Below are positions 27,073 to 35,875 of a stretch of 42,302 bases of DNA, piece after piece. How positions within the stretch are numbered: position 1 is the stretch's first letter; each line of letters begins with the position of its first letter. The notes beneath the pieces were generated by a model. It was given only the letters and a program-made list of their open reading frames with translations, was not told the DNA's origin and ran no database searches. The translations under genes were made by a program, and so were the position numbers. Source of the stretch: Deltaproteobacteria bacterium (GTDB lineage Bacteria > Myxococcota_A > Polyangia > Haliangiales > Haliangiaceae); the NCBI GenBank assembly GCA_013813765.1, contig JACCRC010000378.1:1-42302 (forward strand), written 5' to 3'.

Positions 27073-28251
27073 GTGACCCCGACCGGAATCGTTGTTCAGA
27101 AGTACGGCGGCTCGTCGGTCGCCGATGCCGATAAGATCAAGCTCGTCGCGGAGCGCATCGCGCGCACGAAGGCGGCCGGCAAGAAGGTGGTCGTCGTGGT
27201 GTCCGCGATGGGCAAGACCACGAACCAGCTGATCGAGAAAGCCAAGTCGGTCTCGCAGTCGCCTTCGCGGCGCGAGCTCGACATGCTGCTGACCTGCGGT
27301 GAGCGCGAGTCGATGGCCCTCCTGTCGATGGCGTGCACCGAGGCCGGCCTCGAGGCCATCTCGTTCACCGGCTCGCAGGCGGGTATCCTCACGAACGATC
27401 GCCACTCCGGCGCTCGCATCGTGGAGGTCCGGCCGTTCCGCGTCGAGGACGAGCTCGATCGCGGCAAGGTCGTGATCGTCGCCGGCTTCCAGGGCGTGTC
27501 GTACAAGCGCGAGATCACCACGCTCGGCCGCGGCGGCTCCGACACGACCGCCGTCGCGCTCGCCGGTGCGCTCCGCGCCGACTACTGCGAGATCTGCTCC
27601 GACGTCGACGGTGTGTACAGCGCTGACCCGCGCGTCGTCGATGCCGCGCAGCTGCTGCACTCGATCAGCCACGACGAGATGCTCGAGCTCGCCGCGCAGG
27701 GCGCGAAGGTCTTGCACGACGCATCGGTGGAGTTCGCGCGCCGGTCCGGTATCGCGCTCTATGCGCGCGCCACGAACAAGGACGGCGGCGGCACTCGCAT
27801 CGACTTCACGCCGGAGCGCGAACGGCAGGTCGCCGCGGTCACCGGTCAGAGCTCGCTGATCCGCCTGCGCGTCAACGGCGGCGCGGCCGTCGAGCACTGT
27901 CTGCAGATCCTCGAGTCGTCGTCGATTCCGCTCACGCACCTCGACCTCGAGGGCAAGGATCTCCGCACCTGGTTCACGATCGCGGACGTCCCCGACTGGG
28001 GCGAGGTTCGCAAGCGGCTCGACAACGTGCTCGGCGATCAGATCGAGTTCGGCGAGGAAGGCGCGGTCACGATCGTCGGTCACGGCATCGGATCGAACCC
28101 GGGCGTGATCAACAAGGCGCGCGCGAGTGCCGTCGGTGCCGGAGTGCCGCTCAACGCCGTGAGCGTTTCGCCGCTGCGCGTGACGCTGTGGTGCGATCGC
28201 CAGCACGTCGACAACCTGACGCGCGCTCTGCACAAGACCTTCGTCGAGTAA
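27073..28251 (+). CDS. lysC: Aspartate kinase
   Basis: The 392-residue enzyme phosphorylates aspartate, the first step to lysine, threonine, methionine and diaminopimelate. Kinase signatures are intact: [15 protein letters not shown] (7-21), [34 protein letters not shown] and [13 protein letters not shown]. The C-terminal part from about 260 ([34 protein letters not shown]) carries two ACT-type regulatory domains, so lysine or threonine feedback is expected. The GTG start at 27073 is chosen because the next in-frame upstream codons are inside the 42-bp divergent control region. It is coupled to the downstream GDPD gene by TAATG. Confidence 0.95.
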   Translation: MTPTGIVVQKYGGSSVADADKIKLVAERIARTKAAGKKVVVVVSAMGKTTNQLIEKAKSVSQSPSRRELDMLLTCGERESMALLSMACTEAGLEAISFTGSQAGILTNDRHSGARIVEVRPFRVEDELDRGKVVIVAGFQGVSYKREITTLGRGGSDTTAVALAGALRADYCEICSDVDGVYSADPRVVDAAQLLHSISHDEMLELAAQGAKVLHDASVEFARRSGIALYARATNKDGGGTRIDFTPERERQVAAVTGQSSLIRLRVNGGAAVEHCLQILESSSIPLTHLDLEGKDLRTWFTIADVPDWGEVRKRLDNVLGDQIEFGEEGAVTIVGHGIGSNPGVINKARASAVGAGVPLNAVSVSPLRVTLWCDRQHVDNLTRALHKTFVE

Positions 28252-29036
28252 TGCCGAAGCTCGGGCTTGCACGCCTGCTGCCGCACCTGGGCCGCCTCGG
28301 CCGCGCCTCGCGCTGGAAGCGTGCGCGCGGGCGGCCACGCGTGTGGGCGCATCGCGGCGACTCCGCGCACGCGCCGGAGAACACGATGCGTGCGTTCGAG
28401 CTCGGCGTCGCCGCCGGCGCTGATGGCCTCGAGCTCGATGTCCGCTTCGACGGCGACGGGAACGTCGTGGTGTTTCATGACGAGGAGCTCGACCGGCTCA
28501 CCGGCCTGCGCGGGACGATGGAGGAGACCTCCGCCGCCGACCGCGCGAAGCTCCGCGTGCAGGGCGAATCTGTGCCGCTGCTCGCCGACGTGTTGCACAC
28601 GTTCGATATCGAGATCGACGTGGAGATCAAGTCGAACAGGCTCGGCCGCGCGGGTGACCTCGCCGCGGCGACGTCGAAGATCATCAAGGCCTCGGGGCGC
28701 GAGGACCAGATCCTGGTGTCGTCGTTCGATCCGGTCGTGCTCCTTCAGGTTCACCGCCAGCTCCCGGCCATCGGTCTCGCGCACGTCTTCGCCGAGGACC
28801 AGAACCTCGCGGTGCGCCGCGGCTGGATCGGCACCATGATCGGGGTCTCGATCGTTCACCCGCAGCACACGCTGGTCGACGAGAAGTCGGTGAAGCGCTG
28901 GCACACCGCCGGTCGCCCGATCAACGTGTGGACCGTGGACGACGAGACCGAGCTCTTGCGCCTCGCGCGGCTCGGCGTCGACGGCGTGTTCGTGAACGAC
29001 CCGGCCCACGCGAAGGCCGTGTTCGAGAAGCTCTAG
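28251..29036 (+). CDS. Glycerophosphodiester phosphodiesterase family protein
   Basis: The 261-residue product hydrolyses glycerophosphodiesters from lipid turnover. It has HRG (34-36, WAHRGDS), the PEN motif with E43 N44, E61 and D63 (DGLELDVRFDGDG), H76 (VVFHDEEL) and VDVEIKS-like metal-site residues. There is no signal peptide; a basic N-terminus (RWKRARGRPR) precedes the TIM barrel, so it is cytoplasmic. Its ATG overlaps the aspartate-kinase stop by one base. Phospholipid recycling and lysine synthesis are not obviously connected. Confidence 0.9.
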   Translation: MPKLGLARLLPHLGRLGRASRWKRARGRPRVWAHRGDSAHAPENTMRAFELGVAAGADGLELDVRFDGDGNVVVFHDEELDRLTGLRGTMEETSAADRAKLRVQGESVPLLADVLHTFDIEIDVEIKSNRLGRAGDLAAATSKIIKASGREDQILVSSFDPVVLLQVHRQLPAIGLAHVFAEDQNLAVRRGWIGTMIGVSIVHPQHTLVDEKSVKRWHTAGRPINVWTVDDETELLRLARLGVDGVFVNDPAHAKAVFEKL

Positions 29037-29057
29037 GAGGCTGTGGGGCGTAGGCCT

Positions 29058-29081
29058 CCGCACCCGTCATGACGGGTGCGG
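29058..29081. terminator. Perfect 24-bp palindrome between convergent genes (bidirectional terminator candidate)
   Basis: CCGCACCCGTCA is followed directly by its reverse complement TGACGGGTGCGG with no mismatch. It lies in the 57-bp gap between the GDPD stop and the stop of the PDZ lipoprotein on the other strand. There is no T-run on either side, so it may act as a processing or Rho-dependent barrier, or as a protein-binding site. Confidence 0.5.
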
Positions 29082-29093
29082 GAGCCGAGCCCC

Positions 29094-29621
29094 CTAGGGT
29101 TTCGGCGGCGCGGCGGCGACCTGCGGCTCGACCGCGAACTCGAGCGAGAACTGCGCTTGCCCGCGCCAGAGCTGCGCGCTCACCGTGTTCGCGGTGCGCA
29201 GCGAGTCCCACACGGTCTGCAGCTGATCGGGACGCGATAGCGGCTTGCCGTTGATCGCGAGCAGCACATCGCCCGGCACGATGTCGACATCGACGAGCGG
29301 TCCGGTGCGATCGAGCAGCTGCACGAGCTGCCAGCCGACGAATCGCTCGCCGCTGAGCTTCGGCGCGATCTCGAGCTGACGAAGGAACGTGCCCGGTCCG
29401 GCATCGAGCACCGCGACGAGCTTGGCGCGCGCGATCGTGCCCGAGCGTAGCCCCTTGCCGGCGGGCGCCACCGGGCGCGGCGCTTCGGCGGCGGGTGCGT
29501 CCGTCGACGCGGTCTCGGCACCGCCGCGCTTCTCGAGATCCTCGTCGAACACGGCACCCTTGGGTGCGACCTTCGGGCCGCACGCGGCCAGCACGACGAG
29601 CAGGGCAGGGACGAGGCGCAT
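29094..29621 (-). CDS. PDZ-domain lipoprotein
   Basis: The 175-residue protein begins MRLVPALLVVLAACGPK (Cys14) and ends with a PDZ-like domain: PGTFLRQLEIAPKLSGERFV, then VDIVPGDVLLAINGKPLSRP and a strand AQLWRGQAQFSLEFAV. This resembles the GspC C-terminal PDZ that recruits partners in type II secretion, but no secretin-interacting HR domain or other Gsp genes are nearby. Before it lies a Glu/Asp/Ala-rich linker. A periplasmic adaptor function is inferred. Codons upstream of 29621 in this frame are the hairpin-rich intergenic region. Confidence 0.78.
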   Translation of the reverse strand: MRLVPALLVVLAACGPKVAPKGAVFDEDLEKRGGAETASTDAPAAEAPRPVAPAGKGLRSGTIARAKLVAVLDAGPGTFLRQLEIAPKLSGERFVGWQLVQLLDRTGPLVDVDIVPGDVLLAINGKPLSRPDQLQTVWDSLRTANTVSAQLWRGQAQFSLEFAVEPQVAAAPPKP

Positions 29622-29775
29622 GGCTCGAACGTACGCCGGCCAGAGCCAGACGCAACTTGTCGGCGGTCGCGCCCTTCGGGCGCCGGGTCCGCTCCGCGTT
29701 CCCGCCCGCGCCTTGCGCGGGTTACCGCCGCCCACTCGCTCGGGGAACGCGCCTGCGGCGCTCCCCTCGGAGTCT
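29622..29775. other. Hairpin-rich intergenic element (three successive inverted repeats)
   Basis: This 154-bp gap holds GCGCCC-TTC-GGGCGC (29669-29683), CCCGCGC-CTT-GCGCGGG (29705-29721) and an imperfect GGGGAACGCG/CGGCGCTCCCC pair (about 29741-29764). The hairpins fall one after another with little spacer. It looks like an extragenic palindromic element of the REP type; no gene is in it. It is partly expected to end the thymidylate-kinase transcript on the minus strand. Confidence 0.5.
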
Positions 29776-30393
29776 CTACGCGGGAAGCGTGCCGACGAGT
29801 GCCACGATCGCGCCGAACACCGCATCCGGGGACGCCTCGCCGTCGATGGTCTCGATCCGCTCGCCCTGCGACATCAGCTCGGAGAGCGTGGCCTTGTAGC
29901 CTGCCGCCACCTCCTCCTGCATGCGCATGTCCTCGAACAGCTCCTGCACGCGGCCGGCATCTGCGCGGCGCTTCGCGGCGATCTCCGGCCTCACCTGGAG
30001 AAAGATCGTCAGGTCGGGCTTCCGCGCGCGCGCGTTCAGCATCGAGATCCAGTCTCGGTCGGCGCCAGTGCCCTGATAGGCGAGCGACGAGTGGTACCAG
30101 CGGTCGGAGACCACGGTCGCGCCGTCTGCGAGCTGCACGTCGACCTCGCGCTGCGCGTGATCGAGGCGATCCGCCGCGAACAAGAGCCCGAAGGTGCTCT
30201 GCGCGATCGACTGCTCCGGGATCGCGTGATGACCGGTGAGCATCTGGCGGATCAGCTGGCCGATCGGGCCATCGCTCGGCTCGCGCGTCAGGTGTGCCTT
30301 TCCGCCCTTCGCCTTCAGGTGCTCGACGAGGCGCTTGGCCTGGGTCGTCGTGCCCGCGCCATCGAGGCCTTCGAGAACGATCAGCCGGCTCAT
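29776..30393 (-). CDS. tmk: Thymidylate kinase
   Basis: The 205-residue enzyme converts dTMP to dTDP. It has the DRW(Y)HSS motif (97-103, normally DRYxxSS), the LTREPSDGPIGQLIRQ base-recognition segment (35-50) and the LID region around 145-155. The P-loop reads EGLDGAGTTTQ (8-18): the canonical GKT lysine is replaced by Thr15. This lysine normally contacts the ATP phosphates, so it is either a known sub-family variant or functionally altered; the rest of the fold is intact and the gene is not degraded. It is followed at 22 bp by the HEAT/TPR gene upstream on the same strand. Confidence 0.9.
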   Translation of the reverse strand: MSRLIVLEGLDGAGTTTQAKRLVEHLKAKGGKAHLTREPSDGPIGQLIRQMLTGHHAIPEQSIAQSTFGLLFAADRLDHAQREVDVQLADGATVVSDRWYHSSLAYQGTGADRDWISMLNARARKPDLTIFLQVRPEIAAKRRADAGRVQELFEDMRMQEEVAAGYKATLSELMSQGERIETIDGEASPDAVFGAIVALVGTLPA

Positions 30394-30415
30394 GCGAGCC
30401 GACTATCGCATGCCC

Positions 30416-32050
30416 TCAGGCCCGGCGGCGGACCATGGCGGCGGCGAACAGCAACATCGCGAGGCAACCGGCGACGATCGCCGCATACAGCATCCAGACC
30501 GGCTTCGTGCTCGAGGATCCGAGGCCCGAGCTCGAGCTCTCGCCGGAGCTCGATTCGAAGTCCGGCTCGAGCGCGACTGCCTTGCGAAAGTCGGGACCGC
30601 CGTCCTTGCCCGCTGCCTCGAGCGCCTTGCCGGCGGCGTAGTGGTGCGCCGCGAGGGCGTGCGTCGCGCCCTTGCCCTTGGGATCCAAGCCGTGGGCCTT
30701 CGAGTACGCGGCGGCGGCCTCGGGCCACTGCTGCTTCTCTTCGAGCTGCTTGCCCCACTTCGCGTAGATGAGCGCCATGTTCTCGCGCTCACCTCGCTGC
30801 GGGTTCGTCGCGAGCAGGCGATCGAGCATCTGCGTCGCCGCGGTGAGGTCACCGGCATCGGCCTTCGCCTTCGCGGCGAGCCACTGCGCGCTGTCCTTCT
30901 GACGGCGGTCGTTGTCGTAGAACTCGAACAAGCGCTTCGCGAGCTCGACCTGATCGATCTTGACGGTCTTGGACGTGCCTTCGTAATCGCCGAGCGTCGG
31001 ATCGTCGAGCGGGTAGTCCTCGTGGAGCAGCTCGTTCGCGGCCGTCCGCAGCTCGTTATCGGCGAGCTCGCGGTACGTCAGGTACATCGGCTTCTCCTTC
31101 TTCGTCAGCTTGCCGCCGGGAAGCTGCAGCTTCTTCTTCGGTGCAGGCGGCGGAGGAGGGCCGGTGATGTAGTCCATGAACGCGGTGCGTGCTGCGGCGC
31201 GGATGCGCGGTGCGTCGTCGTTGACCTTGGTCCACACCGCGTGCACGGCCTCGCGCAGCTTCGTGGACTGGAACGTCTCGAGGATCGCGATCGTCAGCGC
31301 TTCGTTGCCGGCGGCGGACGCGAGCGCCTTTCCGGGCTCCTGGCGATCAAGACGCTCGAGCTGGAACGTCGCATAGCGCTTGCGATCGTAGTTCTTCGCC
31401 GTCGATTCCTTCGTGAGCAGCGGGATCGAGTGTGGCTCGAGCTTCCGGAGATAGCGGCCGCACTCGTCGCGATAGATCATCGTCTCCTCGAGGAACGCGG
31501 CGTCGAAGATCGGCTTCGCGGCGCGCACGTCCTTCGTAGCTGACAGCGCGCGGATCGCGGCGTCGTCGGCGATCACCTCGCCGACTCCGGGCATCGAGGG
31601 ATCGAGCTCGAGCAGCTTCGGCTGCCAGTCGAGGTCGTCGTCGGCCTTGCGCTCCTTCGCGTTCTGCCGCTGCGGCGTCGAGAACTTGCCGGTCTTGTCG
31701 GGGACCTGCGCCTTGATCTCGTTCAGCACCGCGCGACGCTCCTCGATCGAGGCGGTGTGCGGGCGCGCGAGCCACTCGCCGATCGTGTCGATCGCGTTCG
31801 GCGCGAGCGCGGTCAGCTCCTTGATCGCCGCCTCGCGAGCGGCGCGATCGGGACCGGCGACGATTTTTTCGAGTGCCGCCTTCGCCTTCGCGTCGTCGGG
31901 ACCCGGCGTGCGCGGCGGCGCGGGCGGCGGCGCGGGCTTCGCCGCCTTCTCCTTCTCGGCCTGCTTGTCCTTCTTCTTCTTTTCGGCGTGAGCCGGCGGC
32001 ATCACCGCGACGGTGGTCGCAAGGAGAACGAGGACGAGGGCACGCCGCAT
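30416..32050 (-). CDS. Exported HEAT/TPR-repeat protein with C-terminal membrane anchor
   Basis: The 544-residue product begins with a signal peptide (MRRALVLVLLATTVAVMPPAHA), then a Lys/Pro-rich stretch, then helical repeats with HEAT-like (AAREAAIKELTALAPNAID) and TPR-like (QWPEAAAAYSKAHGLDPKG) units. A Ser/Glu-rich tail precedes a C-terminal membrane helix (WMLYAAIVAGCLAMLLFAAA) and RRRA. Signal plus C-terminal anchor means most of the chain faces the periplasm. Function unknown; a scaffold is inferred. It is probably co-transcribed with tmk. Confidence 0.78.
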   Translation of the reverse strand: MRRALVLVLLATTVAVMPPAHAEKKKKDKQAEKEKAAKPAPPPAPPRTPGPDDAKAKAALEKIVAGPDRAAREAAIKELTALAPNAIDTIGEWLARPHTASIEERRAVLNEIKAQVPDKTGKFSTPQRQNAKERKADDDLDWQPKLLELDPSMPGVGEVIADDAAIRALSATKDVRAAKPIFDAAFLEETMIYRDECGRYLRKLEPHSIPLLTKESTAKNYDRKRYATFQLERLDRQEPGKALASAAGNEALTIAILETFQSTKLREAVHAVWTKVNDDAPRIRAAARTAFMDYITGPPPPPAPKKKLQLPGGKLTKKEKPMYLTYRELADNELRTAANELLHEDYPLDDPTLGDYEGTSKTVKIDQVELAKRLFEFYDNDRRQKDSAQWLAAKAKADAGDLTAATQMLDRLLATNPQRGERENMALIYAKWGKQLEEKQQWPEAAAAYSKAHGLDPKGKGATHALAAHHYAAGKALEAAGKDGGPDFRKAVALEPDFESSSGESSSSGLGSSSTKPVWMLYAAIVAGCLAMLLFAAAMVRRRA

Positions 32051-32124
32051 CGATCGTGACGTAGCGAATCGCAGGGGAGGGCGCAAGTCAGGGATCAGAC
32101 GCTCGACGTGGCGCCGGGATTCCG

Positions 32125-32619
32125 TCAATGCAGGCGCTCGGGGGAGACCGGATCTCCGAGATCCACGAACTCGAGGAAGCGCAGGCCGATGGCGCGGCTG
32201 GATGCGGCTTCTCCCGATCCCGAGAAGTTGAGGTAGTGGTGGTGCTTGACCTCGGCTCGCGCCACGATCTCGTCCATCAGATCGTCGCCGCGCGCGTGCT
32301 GGAAGTGCACGGTGACCACGGTTCCGAGGGGCGGCGCGTAGCTCATCTCGACGAGGATTCCGCCGGCGGAGATGTTGCGCGCGATCGCGGTGGTCTCCCC
32401 GTAGAGCTCGCTGCCGATGACGACCAGGAACGCCTTATCGAAGCGCATATGCAGGCGCTTCTCGCGGGATCCCACGTCGAGCGGCTCGGCCGGGATCCCG
32501 CGCTGCGCATGCAGGTGCGGGCGGCTGTCTTCAAGCACTCGAGTCAGATCTGGTAACGGTTCGCGACGCTTCACAGAATAATTGTCGCTAGGTACGGGTG
32601 ATGAAGTCAAAAATCTCAC
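32125..32619 (-). CDS. PilZ-domain protein (cyclic di-GMP effector)
   Basis: The 164-residue protein has the two PilZ elements: RLHMR (an RxxxR motif) and NISAGG ([D/N]xSxxG), with the intervening strands KAFLVVIGSELYGETTAIA. These residues bind cyclic di-GMP, so the protein should be a soluble second-messenger effector, for example in motility or exopolysaccharide control, typical for gliding bacteria. The GTG start has AGGAT 5-8 bp upstream. The first 35 residues are a low-complexity extension. It diverges from the PDZ-thioredoxin gene across 58 bp. Confidence 0.85.
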   Translation of the reverse strand: MRFLTSSPVPSDNYSVKRREPLPDLTRVLEDSRPHLHAQRGIPAEPLDVGSREKRLHMRFDKAFLVVIGSELYGETTAIARNISAGGILVEMSYAPPLGTVVTVHFQHARGDDLMDEIVARAEVKHHHYLNFSGSGEAASSRAIGLRFLEFVDLGDPVSPERLH

Positions 32620-32677
32620 CTTATCCTACATGGCGATGGATCTGGCTCATGTCCCCCTGCTTCGCTAGTCTCTCGGC

Positions 32678-33481
32678 GTGCGCTCCGCCTGGGTCCTGAC
32701 GGCACTGCTCGCGACGACGGCCGTCGCGAGCGCGAAGCCGTCGAACCCCGCGTTCCTCGGCATCTCGATGCCCGGAGGAAACGGCCCGTGCTTCGTGGAG
32801 GGCGTCACCCGCGGTAGCGCGGCCAAGCTCGCCGGGATGCTCAAGGGCGACGTGATGCACTCGATCGACGGCACACCGACGCCGAACTGCGATGCGGTGC
32901 TCCGCGCGATCCAGGGCCACGAGCCCGGCGATCAGGTGAAGATCGCGATCGCGCGTGCGGGCCGTCCGATGGTGCTCAATGTCGAGCTGCTCTCGCGCGC
33001 GGAGATCATGCGGCGTCGTCTCGTCGGGCAGCCGATGCTTGCGACCGATCTGTTCGGCGTCGACGATCAGCGCTCGCTCGATCTCAGCTCGCTCCGCGGC
33101 AAGACCGCGATCGTCGGATGGTTCGACGCGCGCCGCTGCGATGGCTGCACGCAGGTGTTCGGTAAGGTCGCCAGCTGGACGCGCGCCCAGACCGACAAGC
33201 CGGGCTTCCCGCCGATGCCGCTCGCGGTGACGCCGGGACAGCCGCACGAGGCGAAAGCGCTGATGCCGATGGGCCTCGATGTCCCGCTCGCGATCGCGGA
33301 GCGCGAGGTCTACGAAGATCTCGTGGTCGCGGACGCCGATCGCATCAACTTCATGGTGATCGATTGCCGGGGCATCGTGCGCTACGTCGCGCCGATCTCG
33401 CCGAGCGCGGACGATGCTGATGCGGCGATCGACGAGCTGTTCGCGGCCGCCGAGCAGGCGTCGCGACGGACCACGAAGTGA
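32678..33481 (+). CDS. Exported PDZ-thioredoxin fusion protein
   Basis: The 267-residue product starts at GTG with a signal peptide (MRSAWVLTALLATTAVASA). Residues 25-105 form a PDZ domain (GPCFVEGVTRGSAAKLAGM, then DVMHSIDGTPTPNCDAVL). Residues 125-260 form a thioredoxin-like fold with the C-D-G-C active site at 154-157 (ARRCDGCTQVF), so it could be a periplasmic disulfide oxidoreductase with a peptide-binding domain. C38 and C71 lie in the PDZ part. The gene overlaps the gamma-CA start by 4 bp. A role in c-type cytochrome or envelope thiol control is possible, given the Cys-rich locus at 19533-23943, but the genes are not adjacent. Confidence 0.82.
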   Translation: MRSAWVLTALLATTAVASAKPSNPAFLGISMPGGNGPCFVEGVTRGSAAKLAGMLKGDVMHSIDGTPTPNCDAVLRAIQGHEPGDQVKIAIARAGRPMVLNVELLSRAEIMRRRLVGQPMLATDLFGVDDQRSLDLSSLRGKTAIVGWFDARRCDGCTQVFGKVASWTRAQTDKPGFPPMPLAVTPGQPHEAKALMPMGLDVPLAIAEREVYEDLVVADADRINFMVIDCRGIVRYVAPISPSADDADAAIDELFAAAEQASRRTTK

Positions 33482-33993
33482 TCCGCTCGCTGTTCGGGAA
33501 GACCCCGGTCCTCGGAAAGGGCGTGTTCGTTGCCGAGACGGCGGCGGTGATCGGGGATGTCGAGATCGGTGACGAGTCGGGCGTTTGGTACGGCACCGTG
33601 ATCCGCGGCGACGTGATGCCGATCCGGATCGGTGCGCGCACGAGCCTGCAGGACAACGCCGTCATCCACGTCACCGCCGGTCGCTTCGGCACGACGATCG
33701 GGAGCGACTGCACGATCGGGCACAGCGCGATCATTCACGCGTGCGTCGTCGAGGATCTCTGTCTGATCGGGATGGGCTCGATCATCCTCGACGGTGCGAA
33801 GATCGGACGAGGAAGCCTCGTGGGTGCAGGTGCGCTCGTGACACCCGGCACCGACATCCCGCCCGGAAGCCTCGTGATCGGATCGCCGGCGAAGGTGAAG
33901 CGACCGATCAACGAGAAGGAGCGGGAGCAGATCGTGTTCGGCGCTGCTCACTATGTCGAGCTGACCCGTGCCTACCTTGCAGAAGGGCGCTGA
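33478..33993 (+). CDS. Gamma carbonic anhydrase family protein
   Basis: The 171-residue protein folds as a left-handed beta-helix (ETAAVIGDVEIGDESGVWYG, IGARTSLQDNAVIHV) with zinc-ligand candidates H64, H82 and H87, in the family's order and spacing of the last two (H-x4-H). It lacks an extra acidic loop, as in YrdA-like members, whose carbonic anhydrase activity varies. Its GTG overlaps the PDZ-thioredoxin stop by 4 bp. Expected to be a cytoplasmic trimer that could hydrate CO2 or bind another metal-linked ligand. Confidence 0.92.
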   Translation: MIRSLFGKTPVLGKGVFVAETAAVIGDVEIGDESGVWYGTVIRGDVMPIRIGARTSLQDNAVIHVTAGRFGTTIGSDCTIGHSAIIHACVVEDLCLIGMGSIILDGAKIGRGSLVGAGALVTPGTDIPPGSLVIGSPAKVKRPINEKEREQIVFGAAHYVELTRAYLAEGR

Positions 33994-34058
33994 TCCTCGG
34001 TACCTTCGATCGTGGAGTTGAAGGGTCCGCGGGCTCGGACGTCTACTCGAGTGACGAC

Positions 34059-34955
34059 ATGAATCTCACGAGAGCTTTGGGGATCGTCGACGCCGCGGTG
34101 CTCCGCGTGCTGGCGATCACGACCGCGCTCTTGATCGTGTTTCGTGCGATGCCGGCGCACGCCGATAACGTCGGCGTGCTGATCAAGCAGCTCGAGAGCG
34201 ACTCCGACAAGGTTCGCCTCGCGGCGGTGCTCAACTTGACGAAGCTCGGCGACGCGAAGGCGATCCTTCCACTCGTGAAGGTCGTCAGCAACGACAGCGA
34301 CGACGCGGTTCGCGAGGCCGCGGCGGTCGCGCTCGGAAAGCTCGTCGATCCGAAGTCGAAGGGCAGCATCAAGAACCTCGTCATCAACGCACTGAAGAAG
34401 GCGGAGGCGAACGACTCGAGCGGCCGTGTGAAGCAACAGGCCGGCAGGTCGCTCGCTGCGCTCGGCGCGAGCGGAGGTGGAACCACGACGCAGCCCTCGA
34501 CCGGCGGAAAGAACGGCATCTACGTCAACATCGGGCCGATGTCGTCGAAGACCGGCGACGCCTCCGTCGATAGCAAGATGCGCCCGGCGATGGTCAAGGT
34601 CTCGCAGCAGACCCTGACCCGGGTCGCCAGCTCGATGGCGACCACCTGGAGCGGGGGCAGCGCACCGACCTCGGCCCAGCTGAACCAGAAAGGTTTTCAG
34701 GGGTTCTACGTCGACGGCACTCTCAACGAGCTAAAGGTGAGCGGCGACACCGTGTCGTGTAAGATCAGCATGTTGCTCGCGAGCTATCCCGACAAGAGCG
34801 TGTTCGGGTTCCTCAACGGTGGCGCGAAGGTGCAGGGCGGGTCATCCCCGAAGGACATCGCCCTGGCCAGTGACGATTGTGTTGCCGCTGTTGTCGAAGA
34901 CTTGATCGCGAAGAAGATTGTTCCGACGATCAAGACCAAAGCAGGAATCCCGTGA
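34059..34955 (+). CDS. Exported HEAT-repeat-like protein
   Basis: The 298-residue product has a hydrophobic N-terminal stretch (LRVLAITTALLIVFRAMPAHA) fitting a signal peptide. Residues 38-140 have HEAT-type helical pairs (SDSDKVRLAAVLNLTKLG, SDDAVREAAAVALGKLV). A Gly/Thr-rich linker leads to a mixed alpha/beta region with KISMLLASYPDKSVFGFLN. The ATG at 34059 is the first giving a signal; no strong ribosome site is visible. Its last 4 bp overlap the first HAMP gene, so the three genes are translated together. Function unrecognised; a periplasmic partner of the HAMP proteins is the inference. Confidence 0.78.
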   Translation: MNLTRALGIVDAAVLRVLAITTALLIVFRAMPAHADNVGVLIKQLESDSDKVRLAAVLNLTKLGDAKAILPLVKVVSNDSDDAVREAAAVALGKLVDPKSKGSIKNLVINALKKAEANDSSGRVKQQAGRSLAALGASGGGTTTQPSTGGKNGIYVNIGPMSSKTGDASVDSKMRPAMVKVSQQTLTRVASSMATTWSGGSAPTSAQLNQKGFQGFYVDGTLNELKVSGDTVSCKISMLLASYPDKSVFGFLNGGAKVQGGSSPKDIALASDDCVAAVVEDLIAKKIVPTIKTKAGIP

Positions 34956-35875
34956 GCCGCTCCAAAGAGACCACCGCACCTCCTCCCGCCCGCGCACCCG
35001 CGCACGGCGGTGGCGGCGGCAAGGGCTACAAGCGCAGCTGGAAGAACCTACTCATCAACAAGCGGTACCAGCTGCAGTTCACGCTGTTCATGGTCGGCTT
35101 GTCGACGCTGCTGATGGCAGGCCTCGGCATCTGGGTCATGAAGGTCGCGAACGAGACCACGACGGTCTCGATGGCCAGCGTACGCGGCACGCCGTGCCCG
35201 AAGATCCCCGGGATGATCGACAGCTCGGCGAACGAGGACGACGTCCCGGTCGTGCCGATGAAGCTGCCCGAGGGCGGCGCGGCGGCGAGCGAACCGCCCC
35301 CTGCGCCGGCGCCGGCCGAGCCCGCCGCCGGTAGCGGAAGCGACGCCGCAACCGAGGACGCGGCGCGTCCGCGCGCGACGGTGGTGATGGACGACAGCAC
35401 GATGACGATGCTGCCGGCGGTGAAGTCGGTGCCGCCGGATTTCGGCGCGAAGGTCGTCGGGCACTGGACCTGCGAGCTCCGGCTCACCGGGAAGATCAAG
35501 GCGCTCGAGCGCGGCCGCCTGCTGATCCTCTGGGTGCTGATCGGCACCGGCCTGCTCCTCGTGATGGGCCTCGCCGTCTACGGCATCAAGATGACCCACA
35601 AGGTCGCCGGCCCGCTGTTCAAGGTCGGCCTGTACCTCACGAAGATGCAGCAGGGCCGCTACGACAAGGTCTGGAACCTGCGGAAGGGCGATCAGCTCGT
35701 CGACTTCTACGACCACTTCAAGACCGCGCACGCGGGCGTGGTGACGATGGAGACGAACGACATCGCGAAGCTCGAGGCCGTGATCGCCGCCGCCGAGCAA
35801 GCCGGCGCGGGTGAACATCCGACGATCGTCGAGCTGCGCGACATCGTGGCGCGGAAGGAGAAGGCCATTGAGTGA
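34952..35875 (+). CDS. Two-pass HAMP-domain membrane protein without output domain (tandem copy 1)
   Basis: The 307-residue product starts at GTG (GTGA overlap with the HEAT gene stop). Membrane helices are at about 43-63 and 190-211, bracketing a periplasmic region of about 125 residues with a Pro/Ala-rich stretch. A HAMP-like region follows (213-262): MTHKVAGPLFKVGLYLTKMQQGR, GDQLVDFYDHFKTAHAG. No kinase, cyclase or MCP signalling domain follows; the chain ends 45 residues later. The neighbour downstream is a clear paralogue. Function unrecognised; probably a sensor acting through partners. Confidence 0.8.
   Translation: MSRSKETTAPPPARAPAHGGGGGKGYKRSWKNLLINKRYQLQFTLFMVGLSTLLMAGLGIWVMKVANETTTVSMASVRGTPCPKIPGMIDSSANEDDVPVVPMKLPEGGAAASEPPPAPAPAEPAAGSGSDAATEDAARPRATVVMDDSTMTMLPAVKSVPPDFGAKVVGHWTCELRLTGKIKALERGRLLILWVLIGTGLLLVMGLAVYGIKMTHKVAGPLFKVGLYLTKMQQGRYDKVWNLRKGDQLVDFYDHFKTAHAGVVTMETNDIAKLEAVIAAAEQAGAGEHPTIVELRDIVARKEKAIE

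Noticed and set aside
29058..29081. Attachment site interpretation for the 24-bp perfect palindrome
   Set aside because: No integrase or second copy is nearby, and its place between two converging stops fits a terminator or processing hairpin better.
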